A DNA stretch of 64,000 bases from Sclerodactyla briareus (Eukaryota > Echinodermata > Holothuroidea > Dendrochirotida > Sclerodactylidae), in the NCBI GenBank assembly GCA_026419785.1, contig JAODTK010004777.1:310001-374000 (forward strand), given 5' to 3'. A model generated the notes under the pieces. It was not told the origin of the DNA. It searched no databases and saw nothing but the letters and a program-made list of their open reading frames with translations. The position numbers and the translations under genes are program-made. Every line of letters starts with the position of its first letter. The first letter of the stretch is position 1. Of this stretch, positions 1 to 12,120 are shown piece after piece.

Positions 1-869
1 TCGCTCCTTGTCGGATTGTGTTTGGTCAGAATGAATCGTAAGAAAATTTATGTATGGAATGAAGTTCAGTAATGTCCAGAAAAAAGTTTTATCAGTGCCC
101 CTATTGCGCGTGATGACTCCACGACTAGAGGGGGGACAAGGCTGTAATTTGGTGTTGCTTTAAATTGTCTGATAAACACAATTTCACGCCTCAATACATG
201 TACGAGAAAGACACAAGCTTCGAATTGCTTCGAAAATTGCATTCTTGGTATTCAAAATTCTGCCGACCATGCTCCCCCAATGCTGAAGCGACAAAATGGG
301 AAAAACTTATGCTTTTCTCAAATAAAAATCCCACACACTTTCTCGTTATGTTAGGCGCGAGACGTCCGATAAAATTAACGTACGACATTTTTATAGCACG
401 AGTGTGTGAAAACTCATTCGATAAATTATCGTTTCGTATCAATATTCGCACAAGTTGTGAACAGCGCCTTATAACAGCTCAATCTGCCTAACCGAAGTCT
501 GACGATTCGAATATCCCAGAGCTAGATTCTCGCTAGTAGAGCTTACGTTCACCACTTACCAGTGACTGCAACGGCAACAGCGAAGGCAAAAAATATCGCG
601 GACATACAGTGTGCACATTTTTGCCCCCGTCGTTGTTGCTTGCCGTCACCGGATAAAGTGTGTGAACGTAGCTAACGAGCAGAAAACGCGGGAGTATCGG
701 ATGAGTCATTATATGCCAGTAGTCTCTATATACTCAGTGCTGTTGTTTGGGGACCTTTATGGAAATGTTATTTATTAAAGACCGACAGATTTCTTTGTGA
801 AGGCATGCAGAGTCGTCGAAATGGTCCTCATTTGAAATTCAGAGGTGTGATGAGATAATAATTATGACC
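1..869. other. No recognisable feature
   Basis: The only sizeable open frame (positions 165-491, 108 codons) has no recognisable domain and has an antisense frame of similar length. I see no repeat, RNA gene or splice-flanked exon that I can support. Confidence 0.5.
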
Positions 870-945
870 ATTTGACGATTATTATTATTATCATCATTTT
901 TATTATTATTATGATTATTATTATTATTATTATTATTTTGTGGGT
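870..945. repeat. Interrupted (TTA)n microsatellite
   Basis: The stretch is mostly ATT/TTA trinucleotides with a few interruptions. The same motif class recurs near 43.5, 43.9, 46.4 and 53.7 kb. Confidence 0.85.
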
Positions 946-1256
946 TGTTACTGTATAATAAACATATACATACCTTTGTCGTCATCAATGATGCAGATCG
1001 TGGCGGAGAAATAATCAATCGGGCCGTTAAACAGTTCCTCCTGTTAATCTTACCACGAACGTTTCTAAGCCCTCATTTCTTCGTTATGTTTTATATCAAT
1101 TAGGCCACATTCCTATTGTTCCCCCCATCATGAATCTCAAAATAGCAGATCCTGTTCTGCAGTCATTGGATCCGCGGCAATCGCGTCCACTGCAAAGGAC
1201 CGAAAATAAAAAAAGCTAGGTGGTTCAGGTTAGTTAACAAATGCACATCAGACCAA

Positions 1257-1271
1257 TATATATATATATAT

Positions 1272-1302
<31 letters not shown>

Positions 1303-1372
1303 ATATCTATATAATAATATATATATATATATATAATAATGATATATATATATCATACTGTCATATAAAATA
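1257..1372. repeat. (TA)n microsatellite
   Basis: A nearly pure run of TA dinucleotides with short phase slips (TTA, ATAATA). It is one of six long TA tracts in the window and should form cruciform or slipped structures easily, so its length here may be unreliable. Confidence 0.9.
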
Positions 1373-1609
1373 TCAATTGGAATATCACGTCATTTACTTA
1401 TTTAATAACGGATCAGTCCTATTCTTACCAATCTTCGAGATCAGAAAGGGCAATTTGCTACATTGAAAACACAAGCCGATTCACCACGGGAGTGCAATTG
1501 TATCGTGCAAAGGATATGCATCTGGCAGGGACATAATCCAGCTCAAATACAACATTAGGAGCAAAAATGTTAATTTGTGGAGCTCGAACTAGAGAGGGTT
1601 GTCCGACTG

Positions 1610-3610
1610 AAATCATTTAGTTTAGTATTTTATTTAGTTTAGTGATAAGGGTCATGAAGGACAAAATCCTCATAACGACCGCCGGAGCCACAACTCCCAG
1701 GAAAGAAACATGAACCAAACTACTAAATAATTCGCCGTGAGTCCTGAAGAATAAATCAAGACTGTTCTTGAACGCATTCACACTCTTAGAGGAACAACAT
1801 TTTCAGGAAGACAATTCCACGCACTGATCACTCTCTTCGAGAAGAATATTTAAGAATTTCCAATCTGCAGAGCTGCCCGAGCTTGAAACAGTGGGCTCTA
1901 TTTGCAGTAACATTGGAAAATTCAAAGAAGTAGTGGAAGGACAGGCCATCGAGTCCCATGACAATTTTTGTAACGCTGATCAAGTCACCCCCGATCGACT
2001 CAGCTCCATGGTAGTTAGACCGAGACGCCTTACTAATCTTTCCTCGTAGATAAATTTTTCAGACAGTCAATCATTCTAGTTGCCCACGCTGAGAACGTTT
2101 CACTAACCTCTTGTCCTTTTTGCCAAGTAGGGATCCCACACTTGTACATAATATTCCAGTGCGGTCCACCAGTTCCTTAAACAGCGCTGACTGGACCAAT
2201 CATTATCACGGCCTGAAGTGAACGTCTAATCAAGCCAGAACATCCCAATTATCTCTTCTATCATCTCGTCACCGCTTGTAAGATTTCAAAGAAGATCAAA
2301 ACAAACCCCAAGGTCTTTTTTCTGAAATCACCTCCTGAATATTTTGGCCATTTAACCTGAAGGACGCGTTGCGATTGGTGAAAACCAACATTCCTAAAAT
2401 TTGCACTTGTCGACATTGCAAAACATTTGCCAGTCGGAGACCATTTGGAAATTATAACCAGATCACTTTGAACAATTGCAGCATCATCATTCGAACCGAC
2501 CTACCGATACAACTTGGATCGTCTGCGAAATTCTTAACCCTGGAAAATATGAACAGAACCTTCAAGATCTTCAATATACTCCAGAAAAAGTAACGGCCCG
2601 ATAACCGATCCCTGGGGAACACCACTAGTGACCTTTTGCCAAGAAGACGACCGCCATTAATGACAACCCGTGTTCCCGATTATGAAGGCCACTCACGAAT
2701 TCATTAAAGACATTCCCCTTCAATGCCAAAGCTCTCCAACTTGAGAGACGCTCAGAGGAACCTTTTCAAACGCTTCTGTGAAAAAAGGTCCAGGGAAATT
2801 ATATCACAGCATGCCTTGTCAACAGAACATGTAACATCTTTCCTAAATTCTAAGAGATTAGTCAAAACACGACCGATTCTTCCTAACCCCATGCTGAGAA
2901 TCCCTAATCGACTATGCTCATGAAATAATCAACCATATGATCCCGAAGGATTGATTCCATACCTTGCAGACCAACACTAGTAAGACTGACGGCTGTTATA
3001 TACAAGGGAAGAGACCGTACCTTATTGAAAATAGGAGAAAAATGTGCTCTCCCTCCAATCATCCGGAAAACAATACTTCTGCAGAGTCTTATTGAAAATA
3101 TTAGCTAATGGAACAGACAATCGTCGGCAAAGGATTTAGTAAGAAAGGATAAACTCCGTCAGGACCAGGAGCTTTATCACTTTGGAGCTTCTGCAGTGCC
3201 TCCTTTACTAAACCAGGTGCACGCACACAATATACCAATACTATCGGAGAAACCCCGACAACTAGGTCCACAAAATTATCCGTTCTAATGAGTAAAAACA
3301 GACGAGAAATATTATTGAGAACCTTAGCATCTCCTGGCTATTGCGGATGGTATACCCGAGCGGAATCTATCAATGAGACCAATGCGTCCTTGATTCCTGC
3401 TTCCCCCCGCACATAAGAGAAAAAATGCACGAGGATTCTCCTTGATAGTAGAGGCAATCTGCCTCCAAAATCAAGTGAGCACCAGAAACTAAACGCTGGA
3501 CTAACTTGTGCTGAACTTTGAAATCCTCTAGATCAGACAAAATGTCAATCACTTGTACTATTTTATATGGCACCATAACACTATTGTTATATGGGGCGCA
3601 TAACAAGCGG
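1610..3610 (-). pseudogene. 5'-truncated jockey/CR1-group LINE, ORF2 remnant
   Basis: The minus strand carries the ordered landmarks of a non-LTR retrotransposon ORF2. Reading from high to low coordinates: linker residues resembling the stretch between endonuclease and RT (3370-3606); KAPGPDGVY (about 3152-3181); NKTLQ and DWR-like residues (3050-3120); [13 protein letters not shown], spread over frames (about 2590-2628); the catalytic box FADD (2518-2529); a KKDLGV-type thumb start near 2310; YEERLVRRLGLTTME (about 2005-2050); and VNAFKNSLD (about 1757-1795), the usual C-terminal end of this group. The left end is TAAA-rich (1614-1645 on the plus strand shows the complement), as expected of a LINE 3' tail. 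The endonuclease domain is absent and the frame changes many times, so the copy cannot make protein, although the FADD aspartates are intact. Confidence 0.88.
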
Positions 3611-3689
3611 CTACGGGGCTTAGTTCTCTAATAGATGGACATTTCACGCATGCCATGCAGCAATCAGCTGTCCCAACAATGGCTACAGC

Positions 3690-4390
3690 AAGGGACAAGT
3701 AAGAACAAGTAACCGAGTGGTTGCACAGTTGATGTAGAGAGTCGGCCTTCCACCCGGAGCCGTTGGTTCGATATTCCGGTCGGGTTCATACCAAAAGACT
3801 TGAAATTGGTACCTGTGCCTACTCGCTGGCGCTCAGCACAAGGGATTTGGAGCAGGGGACAAACAGAGGGGTAGACCAATTTGTAAGTTGCCGTCTGCCG
3901 TGAGATTTACCCCCACCCCACATTAAGGGACCCGCCCAAGAGGTTGCTTATCCGTTGCCACTGGTGAGGGAATTCGCAGCTGACAAATAGGTGCAGAATC
4001 CGGGTCTGCATCCTTGCTGGGGCCTTGATAGAACGATCCTTGCTCGGCAAGTATGACCATTACAAAATCGACTATTCTCGTTACTGTGCCTAAAGTGCGT
4101 CTACGAGTTGTCCTCGTACTGACTGTTGTGCTGACTGCTGATTGCGCTCGAGGTGCGCAATGCCCTGAGCAAAAGGGACTTCATCCCCTGCTTATGTACA
4201 AATGGGGATCGTGAGGTATATTAAGGACACAAACCTATTATAGCTGCTGCGATCTCCGGGATTGCCGCAGTGCTTGGACTGGTCACATGATCGGGGTGGT
4301 AATGTCTGTAAAGCGCTTGAACACTGCGGTGGTAAAGCGACTAATAGATGTGACATGATCATCAAGCAATCAGACAGGGCGACAACCTCA
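3690..4390 (+). mobile_element. tRNA-derived SINE, family A copy 1
   Basis: A tRNA-like head (about 3705-3795) has an A-box-like AACCGAGTGGTT and a B box GGTTCGATATTCC (3765-3777). It is followed by a body containing CATACCAAAAGACTTGAA and GGCGCTCAGCACAAGG (about 3787-3845). A copy of the same family, in the opposite orientation, lies at 13.6-13.8 kb, which shows this is a dispersed element. The right part (4220-4385) contains GTAAAGCGCTTGAACACT, a tail motif common in metazoan SINEs. It is uncertain whether head and tail belong to one element of about 700 bp or to two adjacent ones. Confidence 0.7.
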
Positions 4391-6980
4391 ACGCGATGTC
4401 CATGATCCAAAACTTAGGTACTTATGGCCCGTGCGTTTTTCAAATCCTGAATGGTTCGAAAGTGGTTGTCATGCTCCGTATGGTCGCTTGCCGCAAGTCA
4501 TTTGGCATTATATGCGACACTCCCACACGTCGTTGAATTCAATGTGGAGGTTGGCTAAATTTTGTGGGGTCGGTCAGTTGTTGAGGTTACATTTGTATAG
4601 CGTACAGGGTTGTCGGAATCAATGTTGCTGGTATTTACTAGTCTTTCCCAGTTTTAGTGGAGAACCTACAAATACTGGAAAATATTGAAGGTGGCAATTG
4701 ATCATATTTGCACGAATTGTATCCCGGTTTTCGATTAGCTGACTGCGTAAGTGGTATTTAGTGTACTTGAGCCACTGAGTAGAAGATATTCCAATATGGC
4801 TCCAAATTAACTGGATTCTTTTATGATTGATATGATAATATTAGGAAACGATCACTAAAAGTTTTCTTAGAATTGTTTAATGAATTTTCCAGGGCACCTA
4901 ACAAACTCGATAAAAGACCGAAAGGTTTAAATTTCCAAGAATGATGAGGTAAACAGAACTAGCTGCGCGGCTCCTTGCAAGGCTACTTGAGTTACAGGGC
5001 AAGCACACGAACGTTCGAAAATACGATGGCCTAAAGTTGGAAATAGAAATACAAGGATTATTTCACTTTAGTTAAGATTGGCTCGAGTTCACTATTTACT
5101 TTAGAACATATCAGTGAAATTAATTTCTGGTCGACGGTCAGGATGAGGCCTTAATTCCAGAAAAGAAGAAGAAGAATGTTCGATTGCGCGAAATTTCAAC
5201 GTTCGTATTTTGGCAGAGAAAGAGGAAATCATAACCTTTGTGGTATTCAAGTAAATATCGCATTCAGTGTGTTGGCTAGTGTGATCGCCGATATACCTGT
5301 CAACTCTGGCTTACATGGTCAACTAAATTCACTTTATCGGTATCTGCGTTACTTCAGATATTCATCCATGACCACTTCAGAGTAGTTTGATAATGTTTTA
5401 TGTCCTCAAATTTTTTTTATATATGTTTAAAACCTGTCTACTCTTCCGTTAATTTGTTTGTTGGTCGAAGAGGTAGGAATGGTCCCAGAGTCGGGTTATG
5501 GCATGCTACACCCCCCCCCCTAGTCGGGGGCCCGGCTCCCCTCTCCCATCGTTAATTAGTGGGCGCGGCCACGATGAGTAGGAGGCCGGCCCATGTGTCC
5601 AAGTAGGTTACAGGCTTGCCAATCCACTCCAAAGACGCAACTGCGTTGATACGTTACGTTCGCTGATATCACGAAAGATCCGTGCATGAAGCAGTTGCCT
5701 TTGAGTACAAACTATTGCAGAGAGTACGTTGTTGGATCCGCAATAAAAGCAACGATTCAGGTTTTGCCAAGCCGCCTACAGTTTGAATGAGGAGGTTATT
5801 TTCAGAGTAGGTTTCTCAGGCATCAACCAAAGAATAAAGTAGATGGAAAGTACACGTCATAGGCCCATATAAAACTTCCGATATACAAGCCAAGAAGATT
5901 AGAACAATCAACACATCTATGGAAACAATAGATTGGCGACAGAAAAGGAAATTTGGTTACATCATTTTTTACTATACGGGTAACCACGAGTAAAATTGGG
6001 TTCCCATCACCGACAAGTTTCTAAGTTAGCGGATACGTTTGGAGTAAATTATTAGGCAACGTCTGAATATGAATAAAATAATAATAATGAAAGAGTAAGT
6101 TCTTACAATCACTAATATGACTCTTCTGTGGATGACTGCCACTTTCACAAGTGTTGTCCACAAATCATTCACAGTTGCAGAGTTATGAATTCTTTGAACA
6201 GGGTAATGAATAACACAAGGTTTACAATATAGATCATCTGCCTCATATACGCATGTATCAGATAGGTGAACAATATGGTAAATGGTTAGGTGTTTTATGC
6301 AAACTTGACAGCAAAGCAATCTTATGATGATGTTGTTTACCTTAATTTATTAGTACTCAGGGTACTTTTCTTGAAAACAACACTCGTACCTTCACTTTAG
6401 GGTGAATGGAGGCCACACAATTGTCATGATTTGCTAACGGGTGCAATATTTTACTGAAGCGACGTTTCCACGATTAGTTAATCCTCACGTCAGTATTAAC
6501 ACTTATGCTATATGATAAGACATGTTTTTAGATGTGGCTGATTCTTCAGTCCCATCATTTGATACAATTTTGACACTGATTCATCGGATTTTGATCATTG
6601 ATGTGATCAGTCGCTTTGCTCAAGCCCATTCATCAATGTCGATTCAGGTGTGACTTGATGTCAGTCCCTTCAATGATGTCTGATGTCCTATTCACTGGTG
6701 CCGCGTATGCAATAGTTCGCTTAAGAACACACCGACATCTGTTATTCTATATCTGTTTCGGTATTTCAGTTTGGAAAATGTTTTTGATTAATCATGTGAG
6801 CCTGAATATCAGAAGCTACTTTAGTACATCCCCTAAGATAGCATTCGATGTCTGATGAAGAAATTACAACGACACTGGGCTCAAAATATATTGTAAAGGG
6901 GGGACATTCAAAATCCCAGTGATTCCTGGATGTACTGATGTTCGTTGACAAGTACTCGTTATGGGGGACCATATACTGGT
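4391..6980. other. No recognisable feature apart from a poly-C tract
   Basis: Several short frames (for example 4431-4688, 5176-5385, and 6026-6319 on the minus strand) lack domains or convincing splice sites. A C10 run at 5511-5520 is followed by TAGTCGGGGG. Nothing else stands out. Confidence 0.45.
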
Positions 6981-7175
6981 ACACCCAAGTATGAGCTCCC
7001 TCCATTAGGTGAGGTCCAGTAATCTCGTTCACAAGCTAGAAATACCCAAGAAAAAAAACCTGGTCCACTCCCGGAAAACATCTTATAATTCTATATGAGT
7101 AAGATCCATTCAGGTGGGACTGAGTTTTTGTGTTCACTAGCCAAAATTGCAACTGTGATCTCGTTTGAACTCAGA
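6981..7175 (+). repeat. Dispersed repeat, two copies of the AAGTATGAGCT...GGGTCGAG motif
   Basis: Two related segments, 6981-7050 and about 7098-7175, share the pattern AAGTATGAGCT, CCATTCAGGTGG, a TCGAGTT/CTGAGTT block, then GTTCAC and AAGCCAAAATTG-like ends. Better copies lie at 8318-8390, 8617-8690 and 45803-45880, with a partial one at 47265-47315. The function is unknown; it behaves like an interspersed or locally amplified element. Confidence 0.6.
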
Positions 7176-7342
7176 CGACCTTCGATCTGACTTTTGAGCA
7201 ATAGGAATTATGTAGCTGACATGCGAAACCCCAATACAAGGATGTCTTCAACCTGACCTCTGATGATCACTGACTGACCAAATACAGAAGGGATGGGGAA
7301 TTCATGTACCCATATGGGCAGTGTTGGAGTTGCGGCAGCCAA

Positions 7343-7460
7343 TCGAGTCCAAGACGGAGTTCTCACCATCCGAGTCCGAGTCCAAGACCGAGTCCTCAAC
7401 ATCCGAGTCCGAGTCAGTCGAGTCCTTGTGTCCGAGTCCCGAGTCGGAGTCCGAGTTCCA
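7343..7460. repeat. GAGTCC hexamer array 1
   Basis: An interrupted tandem array of GAGTCC/CCGAGT units. It opens spurious frames on both strands with alternating Arg-Val or Ser-Pro peptides, and these should not be called genes. A second array of the same hexamer lies at 8137-8283. Confidence 0.85.
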
Positions 7461-7561
7461 CAGTCCCTATTACAACTTGGCATTTTAGCAGAAAAAATGA
7501 TGGGATCAGGTTCAAAGAAGCAAGTTATTGCAATTAGTTGTTGAATAATCCACCCCCACAA

Positions 7562-7580
7562 CCCCCCCCCCCCCCCCCCC
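7562..7580. repeat. Poly-C tract (C19)
   Basis: An uninterrupted run of 19 C on the plus strand, one of about ten C or G runs of 9 or more bases in the window. Its exact length is doubtful in most sequencing chemistries. Confidence 0.9.
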
Positions 7581-8136
7581 ACCCAAGGGTATTATTGTAA
7601 TGGGTATGTTCATCCCATATAAAATTTTGGGTTTTCCCCGTACCGGTTTTGACAGTTTGAGTCATCATTAGGGGAAGAGTTCATAACAATAGCCATGTAA
7701 ATGCAAATTGGATTACAGCAGTGCCAAAACTAACAAAATAAATGCCAAAACAATCATTGTATTATAACTCTCCACCTGATCCCCACCTCCCCGTTTGCAA
7801 ACTCTAGGACATATTAACATTCCGAACGCAGTTATCACCTAGACGTTTTTCATTGCATTCAAGAACACAACATATCCATCTTTAGAGACAGGCGTCCAAA
7901 AGACTGTGTACATCATGAGGATGCCACCTGCTAACAGCCATTCCGACAAGCGCAGTTAGTCAATAAAATGCACTATTGGCTATTAAACTTCAGATGTGAT
8001 TGAGTGATTCTGGAGAACATGGACACAAGACCGTACATCGCATTTATGATTGTCAATTTCGATGTCAAAATTTAGCAGTATAACACCTAAGTTTCGGATT
8101 TCCCTGTGGATTTTTTTCTGAGCGATCATGAACATG

Positions 8137-8283
8137 ACTCGGACCGAGTCCCGAGAGTCTCAACAGCCGAGGTCCGAGTCCGAGTCATCAAGGACGGAGT
8201 CCGAGTCCGAGACCGAGTCCTTCATCGGTCCTTCAATCGGTCTCGTGACCGGTCTCGAGACCAAGACCGGACTCGAGTCCTCA
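8137..8283. repeat. GAGTCC hexamer array 2
   Basis: Degenerate tandem GAGTCC units with GAGACC variants. It is followed within 40 bp by a copy of the dispersed AAGTATGAGCT-type repeat, whereas array 1 lies downstream of such copies. Hexamer and dispersed repeat thus seem physically linked, perhaps as parts of one element. Confidence 0.85.
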
Positions 8284-8317
8284 ACACTGAGTATGGGGAA
8301 TCACATATTATGTATGA

Positions 8318-8690
8318 GCTTGGACCCATCCAGGTGGGGTCGAGTTCTCGTGGTTTACAAGCCAAAATTGTCACAATTTTAAATTTTGCATTAAAAATAA
8401 CCTTCAATCTAGGCCAAAACAATGAGGTTATATTACACTCTCTAAAGGCAGCGTGGAAAATTGTCGTCATTGTAGCCAACCGGGGATATTACTATATCTC
8501 ACTCATGCAATACTACAAAATTATTATATGTTTCCTTAACATTCTTAACCTCTGTTGGCCTCAGAAGATATTTGACTCTATTATATAAGGGATTAGGTAC
8601 CGTACTCATCAGGGAAAACACACTTACCAAGTATGAGCTTCATCCATTCAGATGGGGTCGAGTTATCGCGTTCACAAGCCAGGCCTCGGG
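8318..8690 (+). repeat. Dispersed repeat, two further copies
   Basis: The first copy (8318-8390) reads GAGCTTGGACCCATCCAGG, then GTGGGGTCGAGTTCTCG and ACAAGCCAAAATTG. The second (8617-8690) starts CCAAGTATGAGCTTCATCC and contains GATGGGGTCGAGTTATCG and TTCACAAGCC. They align over about 60 bp with the copies at 7.0 and 45.8 kb. Confidence 0.65.
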
Positions 8691-8695
8691 AAGTA

Positions 8696-8757
8696 CACAC
8701 AAAAACACACACCTACACACACACGCACATACTAGGCCACAGAACATACACACATGT
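8696..8757. repeat. (CA)n-rich microsatellite
   Basis: A CA/CACA-rich stretch with interruptions, directly after the last dispersed-repeat copy of the 7-8.7 kb cluster. Confidence 0.7.
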
Positions 8758-8760
8758 CCT

Positions 8761-9802
8761 GACTGAATAGATTTCTCTGACTTCAAGGAATTAAAAACTG
8801 ACAGAATGCATTTCCACTAATTGACATATTTCGAGATTTTCTTAGCTTACCTCTCCAACTATAACCCTAACAAACGCATCTATTGAAAAACTGTTACAAA
8901 TGCTGCTCCTGATTATATGACGATATGAATTTCACTTTGAGTAGTGACGGTTAAAAGAACGTCGTATGCAACGCACGTGTTACATAGAACCTTTGCGAGA
9001 TAACCCGTAGGTTTGTGCGCATGTGTGGTATATGATTACCGGTGCTTATTCGAGTGATCATACTCACAATCTGTGAACGTGCAAGGAGCAATGTCATTAT
9101 TGCCAGCGTTCACTTGAAATAATCTCGCTCAGGCGGAGCAAACGTCGTTCCCTCACAAACGTAGTGTTTCTGTCCATGTTCTGAGATCATTAGGGTAATG
9201 GATCAAGGGGACCTGAAGAAGAGAAAGAAAGAATTAATCAAAATTATTACTGTTATGATAATATAATAGAAAAATAATAGGAAAATATTATCATTAATAA
9301 TATTAAAGCAACGAAATTATCAAATGGCAATAAAGGTTAACAGTACCACTGGAAGTATTTGATCGTCATTTTCCTATTCATTTCGACGGACGGTATTGCA
9401 AACGTGCTGTTGATTGTGAGTGTTGACTTCTGTTAAGATTTTCATTTTCGTCATTTGTATATTTTTCGTGGGGGACCTGAGCAAAAACCAATATGGGGGC
9501 GAGGTGCTTGGAACGCAACGAAATCCTTGGAGTTCAAATCAGGCCATCGAAATTGAAATCACGGTGTCGAAAAGAGAATCAAGCCTTCAAATAAAGAAGC
9601 AGGGTTTTCAGCTTACATTCCAACGCTCTATCATTACAATGATATTACGACATTTTACATCGATTTCGTGCCCGTAAACCGGTGTTATATTGGACGGGTT
9701 CACGGAAACTGCGGTCGACCATTTTCCATTCGTTAGGTCATTCATCACAGACTATCGACTATTCACAGTGCCACAATGCGCTTCAGTAATCACGACATGG
9801 AG
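8761..9802. other. No recognisable feature
   Basis: An 85-codon frame at 9420-9677 begins with a hydrophobic stretch (KIFIFVICIFFVGDL), but the rest has no recognisable domain and it is probably chance. An A/T-rich patch lies at 9235-9310. Confidence 0.4.
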
Positions 9803-9905
9803 GCACAAACCTATGCCATTATAACAGCTGCGCTCTAACCGCGGTTGTAGGACGAGTCCACATGTCAGTGGTGTAAAGCTCTGCACTAATGATAACGTGG
9901 CCTTC
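9803..9905 (+). repeat. Diverged partial copy of the 4.2-kb SINE-tail segment
   Basis: The segment aligns loosely with 4228-4350: both begin ACAAACCTAT, continue through CAGCTGCG-like and ACCGCGG-like blocks, a TCCACATG/GTCACATG block, and a GTAAAGC motif. The identity is low by eye, so this is tentative. Confidence 0.35.
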
Positions 9906-11617
9906 TTATCAGGTCAATTTGATACACCTCCCACGGCGATGCTCTATCTTATCGGCTATCACACCCGGCCTAAAACGTTATATCTAGTGTATGCTAGTCC
10001 ATCAGTCCCATGTATTTACATCGAGCAGGTCTTAATGCATACCGTAAGTCACCGGCTGACATCTTATCGACGTTAATATGCAAATCTAACCAGTCTTGCA
10101 GTGGTATCAACGGAGATTCATATTACTGTCACGGCGCTAAAAGATTCCGCAATTATCTCATTCCTGGACGCATGTGACTAACAAAACATCCAAGAGAACT
10201 GAGTCGAATGATTCAATAATCACGACATTGCTATAAGTGTTTAGGTACACGCTGTCCTAGCTTTGGCTTTGTTTATTTTCAGGAATGCAGATGGCAATGG
10301 ACAATACAGAAAGGCTTCTGCATCATAAAGACACTGAGTATGGATCTTTGTAAGATTGGGATTGCGTGATCACCACTCCCGTCTCCACAGTACTTCGTAT
10401 TCAGGGTAGGTGAGGAGGGTTCATTTTTCCTTCACTCACTAATACTCCATAGTATCAAGATCAAACTATGAACCGGTGGTTTTTGTTTGATTTTTCATTC
10501 CATCTCGTAATACTTTAATAATTATGTGACATCTTAAAAGCAACCCAGACCTTACATGGGTGAAACAAGGAGGAACAGTACTATCAATTTAAAACACACG
10601 AGTTTTCACCTTTTCTCGATAGTACAAACGAGTTGGTCTGCCAAGCTCTTCTTGTAAGTTAATAGTAGAGAAAAGGTTCAGTAGACCTTAAAAGACAACT
10701 GCAGGCGTGGATACAACGAAAGTTATATCGTGGAGAATTGCCCATCTTGCATGTGAGGAAGTGGCACTGACTGGCAGTATGGGGCCTATACTCTGACACG
10801 TTGACTCTGACAGAATACATCCTTCTTTGGGCTATCTAGCAATAGTATTTTTGGATACTGTGGTGGCGCTTTATCATTAACAAAAAGCTGATTCGTTTCC
10901 TCTGAGATGTTTTGTGTGACTGAGTTACTCGATAAGGCAAGCGTCGACCATGAGAGGGGTATGCAAAAAGCTCCAGCTCGTGACTGCATCAAATTCCTAA
11001 TACAACGTCAAGTCCATGAACTAATAAGATAGGAACCATAGACTGCGTAGTGTAGCAATTGCCTCTGTGGTTTGAAGCGCCAGGAACATGTACGTTAGAT
11101 TTCCGAAAGTAATATTCTCCGCTGATGAGAGTTTTCACAGATAGATGTTGACAACCAGTCCAGCATTTCAGGTTTCATGGGCGGTTTTAGCTGCAACACC
11201 GCCTCTAAGAAGCGTAAAATTAAGGGTGATTTCCGACAGAATGTCTCTCTAACTAAAGTACAAACGAGTGGAGCGCCGACATGGCTGTGCTAATAGTGCT
11301 ATACCCTCAATTTATCGAACCAGAAAAGGTTATTAAGAACTTATTTGCGCGGCAGTCATTTGCAGCAGATAAGGAGACGCTGTTCACGGCAAACCATTGT
11401 ATGTAAACTGAGTATTGACACCTGCTTGTATCTCGGCAAGAGACAAGATGATATCTACAGCCTGCTCTCAGAGGTCCTTGTTTTGGAGTACTTGCCAGAC
11501 AACCTGCACGTCAGAACAGAATATTATTCATGTATTGATTGGGTGTGGCCCCGTTTATGACTGGATTAGGAACTTCGAAAGGATGTTGGGCTCTGCCACC
11601 GATAAGTTTAGTACCCA
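9906..11617. other. Mostly unannotated; one small exon-like segment
   Basis: At 10267-10350 a good acceptor (TTTGTTTATTTTCAG) precedes about 70 bp open in one frame, ending at a TTTG/TAAGATT donor-like site. No homology is recognisable, so I do not call it a gene. Frames at 11345-11651 lie just upstream of a LINE fragment and may belong to it, but I cannot place them. Confidence 0.3.
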
Positions 11618-12120
11618 ATGGCTGCACAATTCATACCTTCGATCGGCCTGAACCCTAATTTTGCGGGGAAGCTCACCCAAACAGAGGAAAGGGTGGACGA
11701 CCTAAAAGAGGCAATTGCACCAATCCAAAAGGAATGCAGCAAAGACCGTGAAAAGCGCGGACCCAGTTACTGGCGGTTGGATACCTCCTTTCTGGAAAAC
11801 CCGAAGAGAGCTAAAATGAAAACTGACAGTACAAGTTGTAATATACGAACTTGAAAAATGCCTAAATAAAAACTAAAGATACGCCCTCATCCGAGAATAT
11901 CTCAAATACTAAATTCGCATAGGATCAATTGAATTCAGTAAACGAAGGAAAGGAGAAGTGAACAGTCGGACCTTATTACCATACTGACCTATTTAGAGCA
12001 GGAATATTAAAAAACAAAAACAATTCACAGCACAAATTTGGCAGACTATGGGGAGCTGGAAATGAACTACAATCAATCAATATACGATCACGAATTTCAT
12101 GGAATATTAATTTAGTATCG
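11618..12120 (+). pseudogene. Internal LINE fragment (endonuclease-RT linker)
   Basis: The frame at 11618-11854 ends with KRGPSYWRLDTSFLENP (about 11750-11805), a hallmark of the segment just after the endonuclease in L1/Tx1-type and related non-LTR elements. Further on, around 11890-11960, shifted frames give residues resembling the usual block of a LKYEIR-like stretch followed by EFSKRRKGEVN, which leads towards the RT. No RT palm motif follows, and the similarity fades after about 12120, so this is a short internal relic. Stops and frame changes rule out function. The exact clade is unassigned. Confidence 0.6.

Noticed and set aside
7208..7582. 124-codon minus-strand frame and its plus-strand partners
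   Set aside because: Produced by the GAGTCC hexamer array and a poly-C run.
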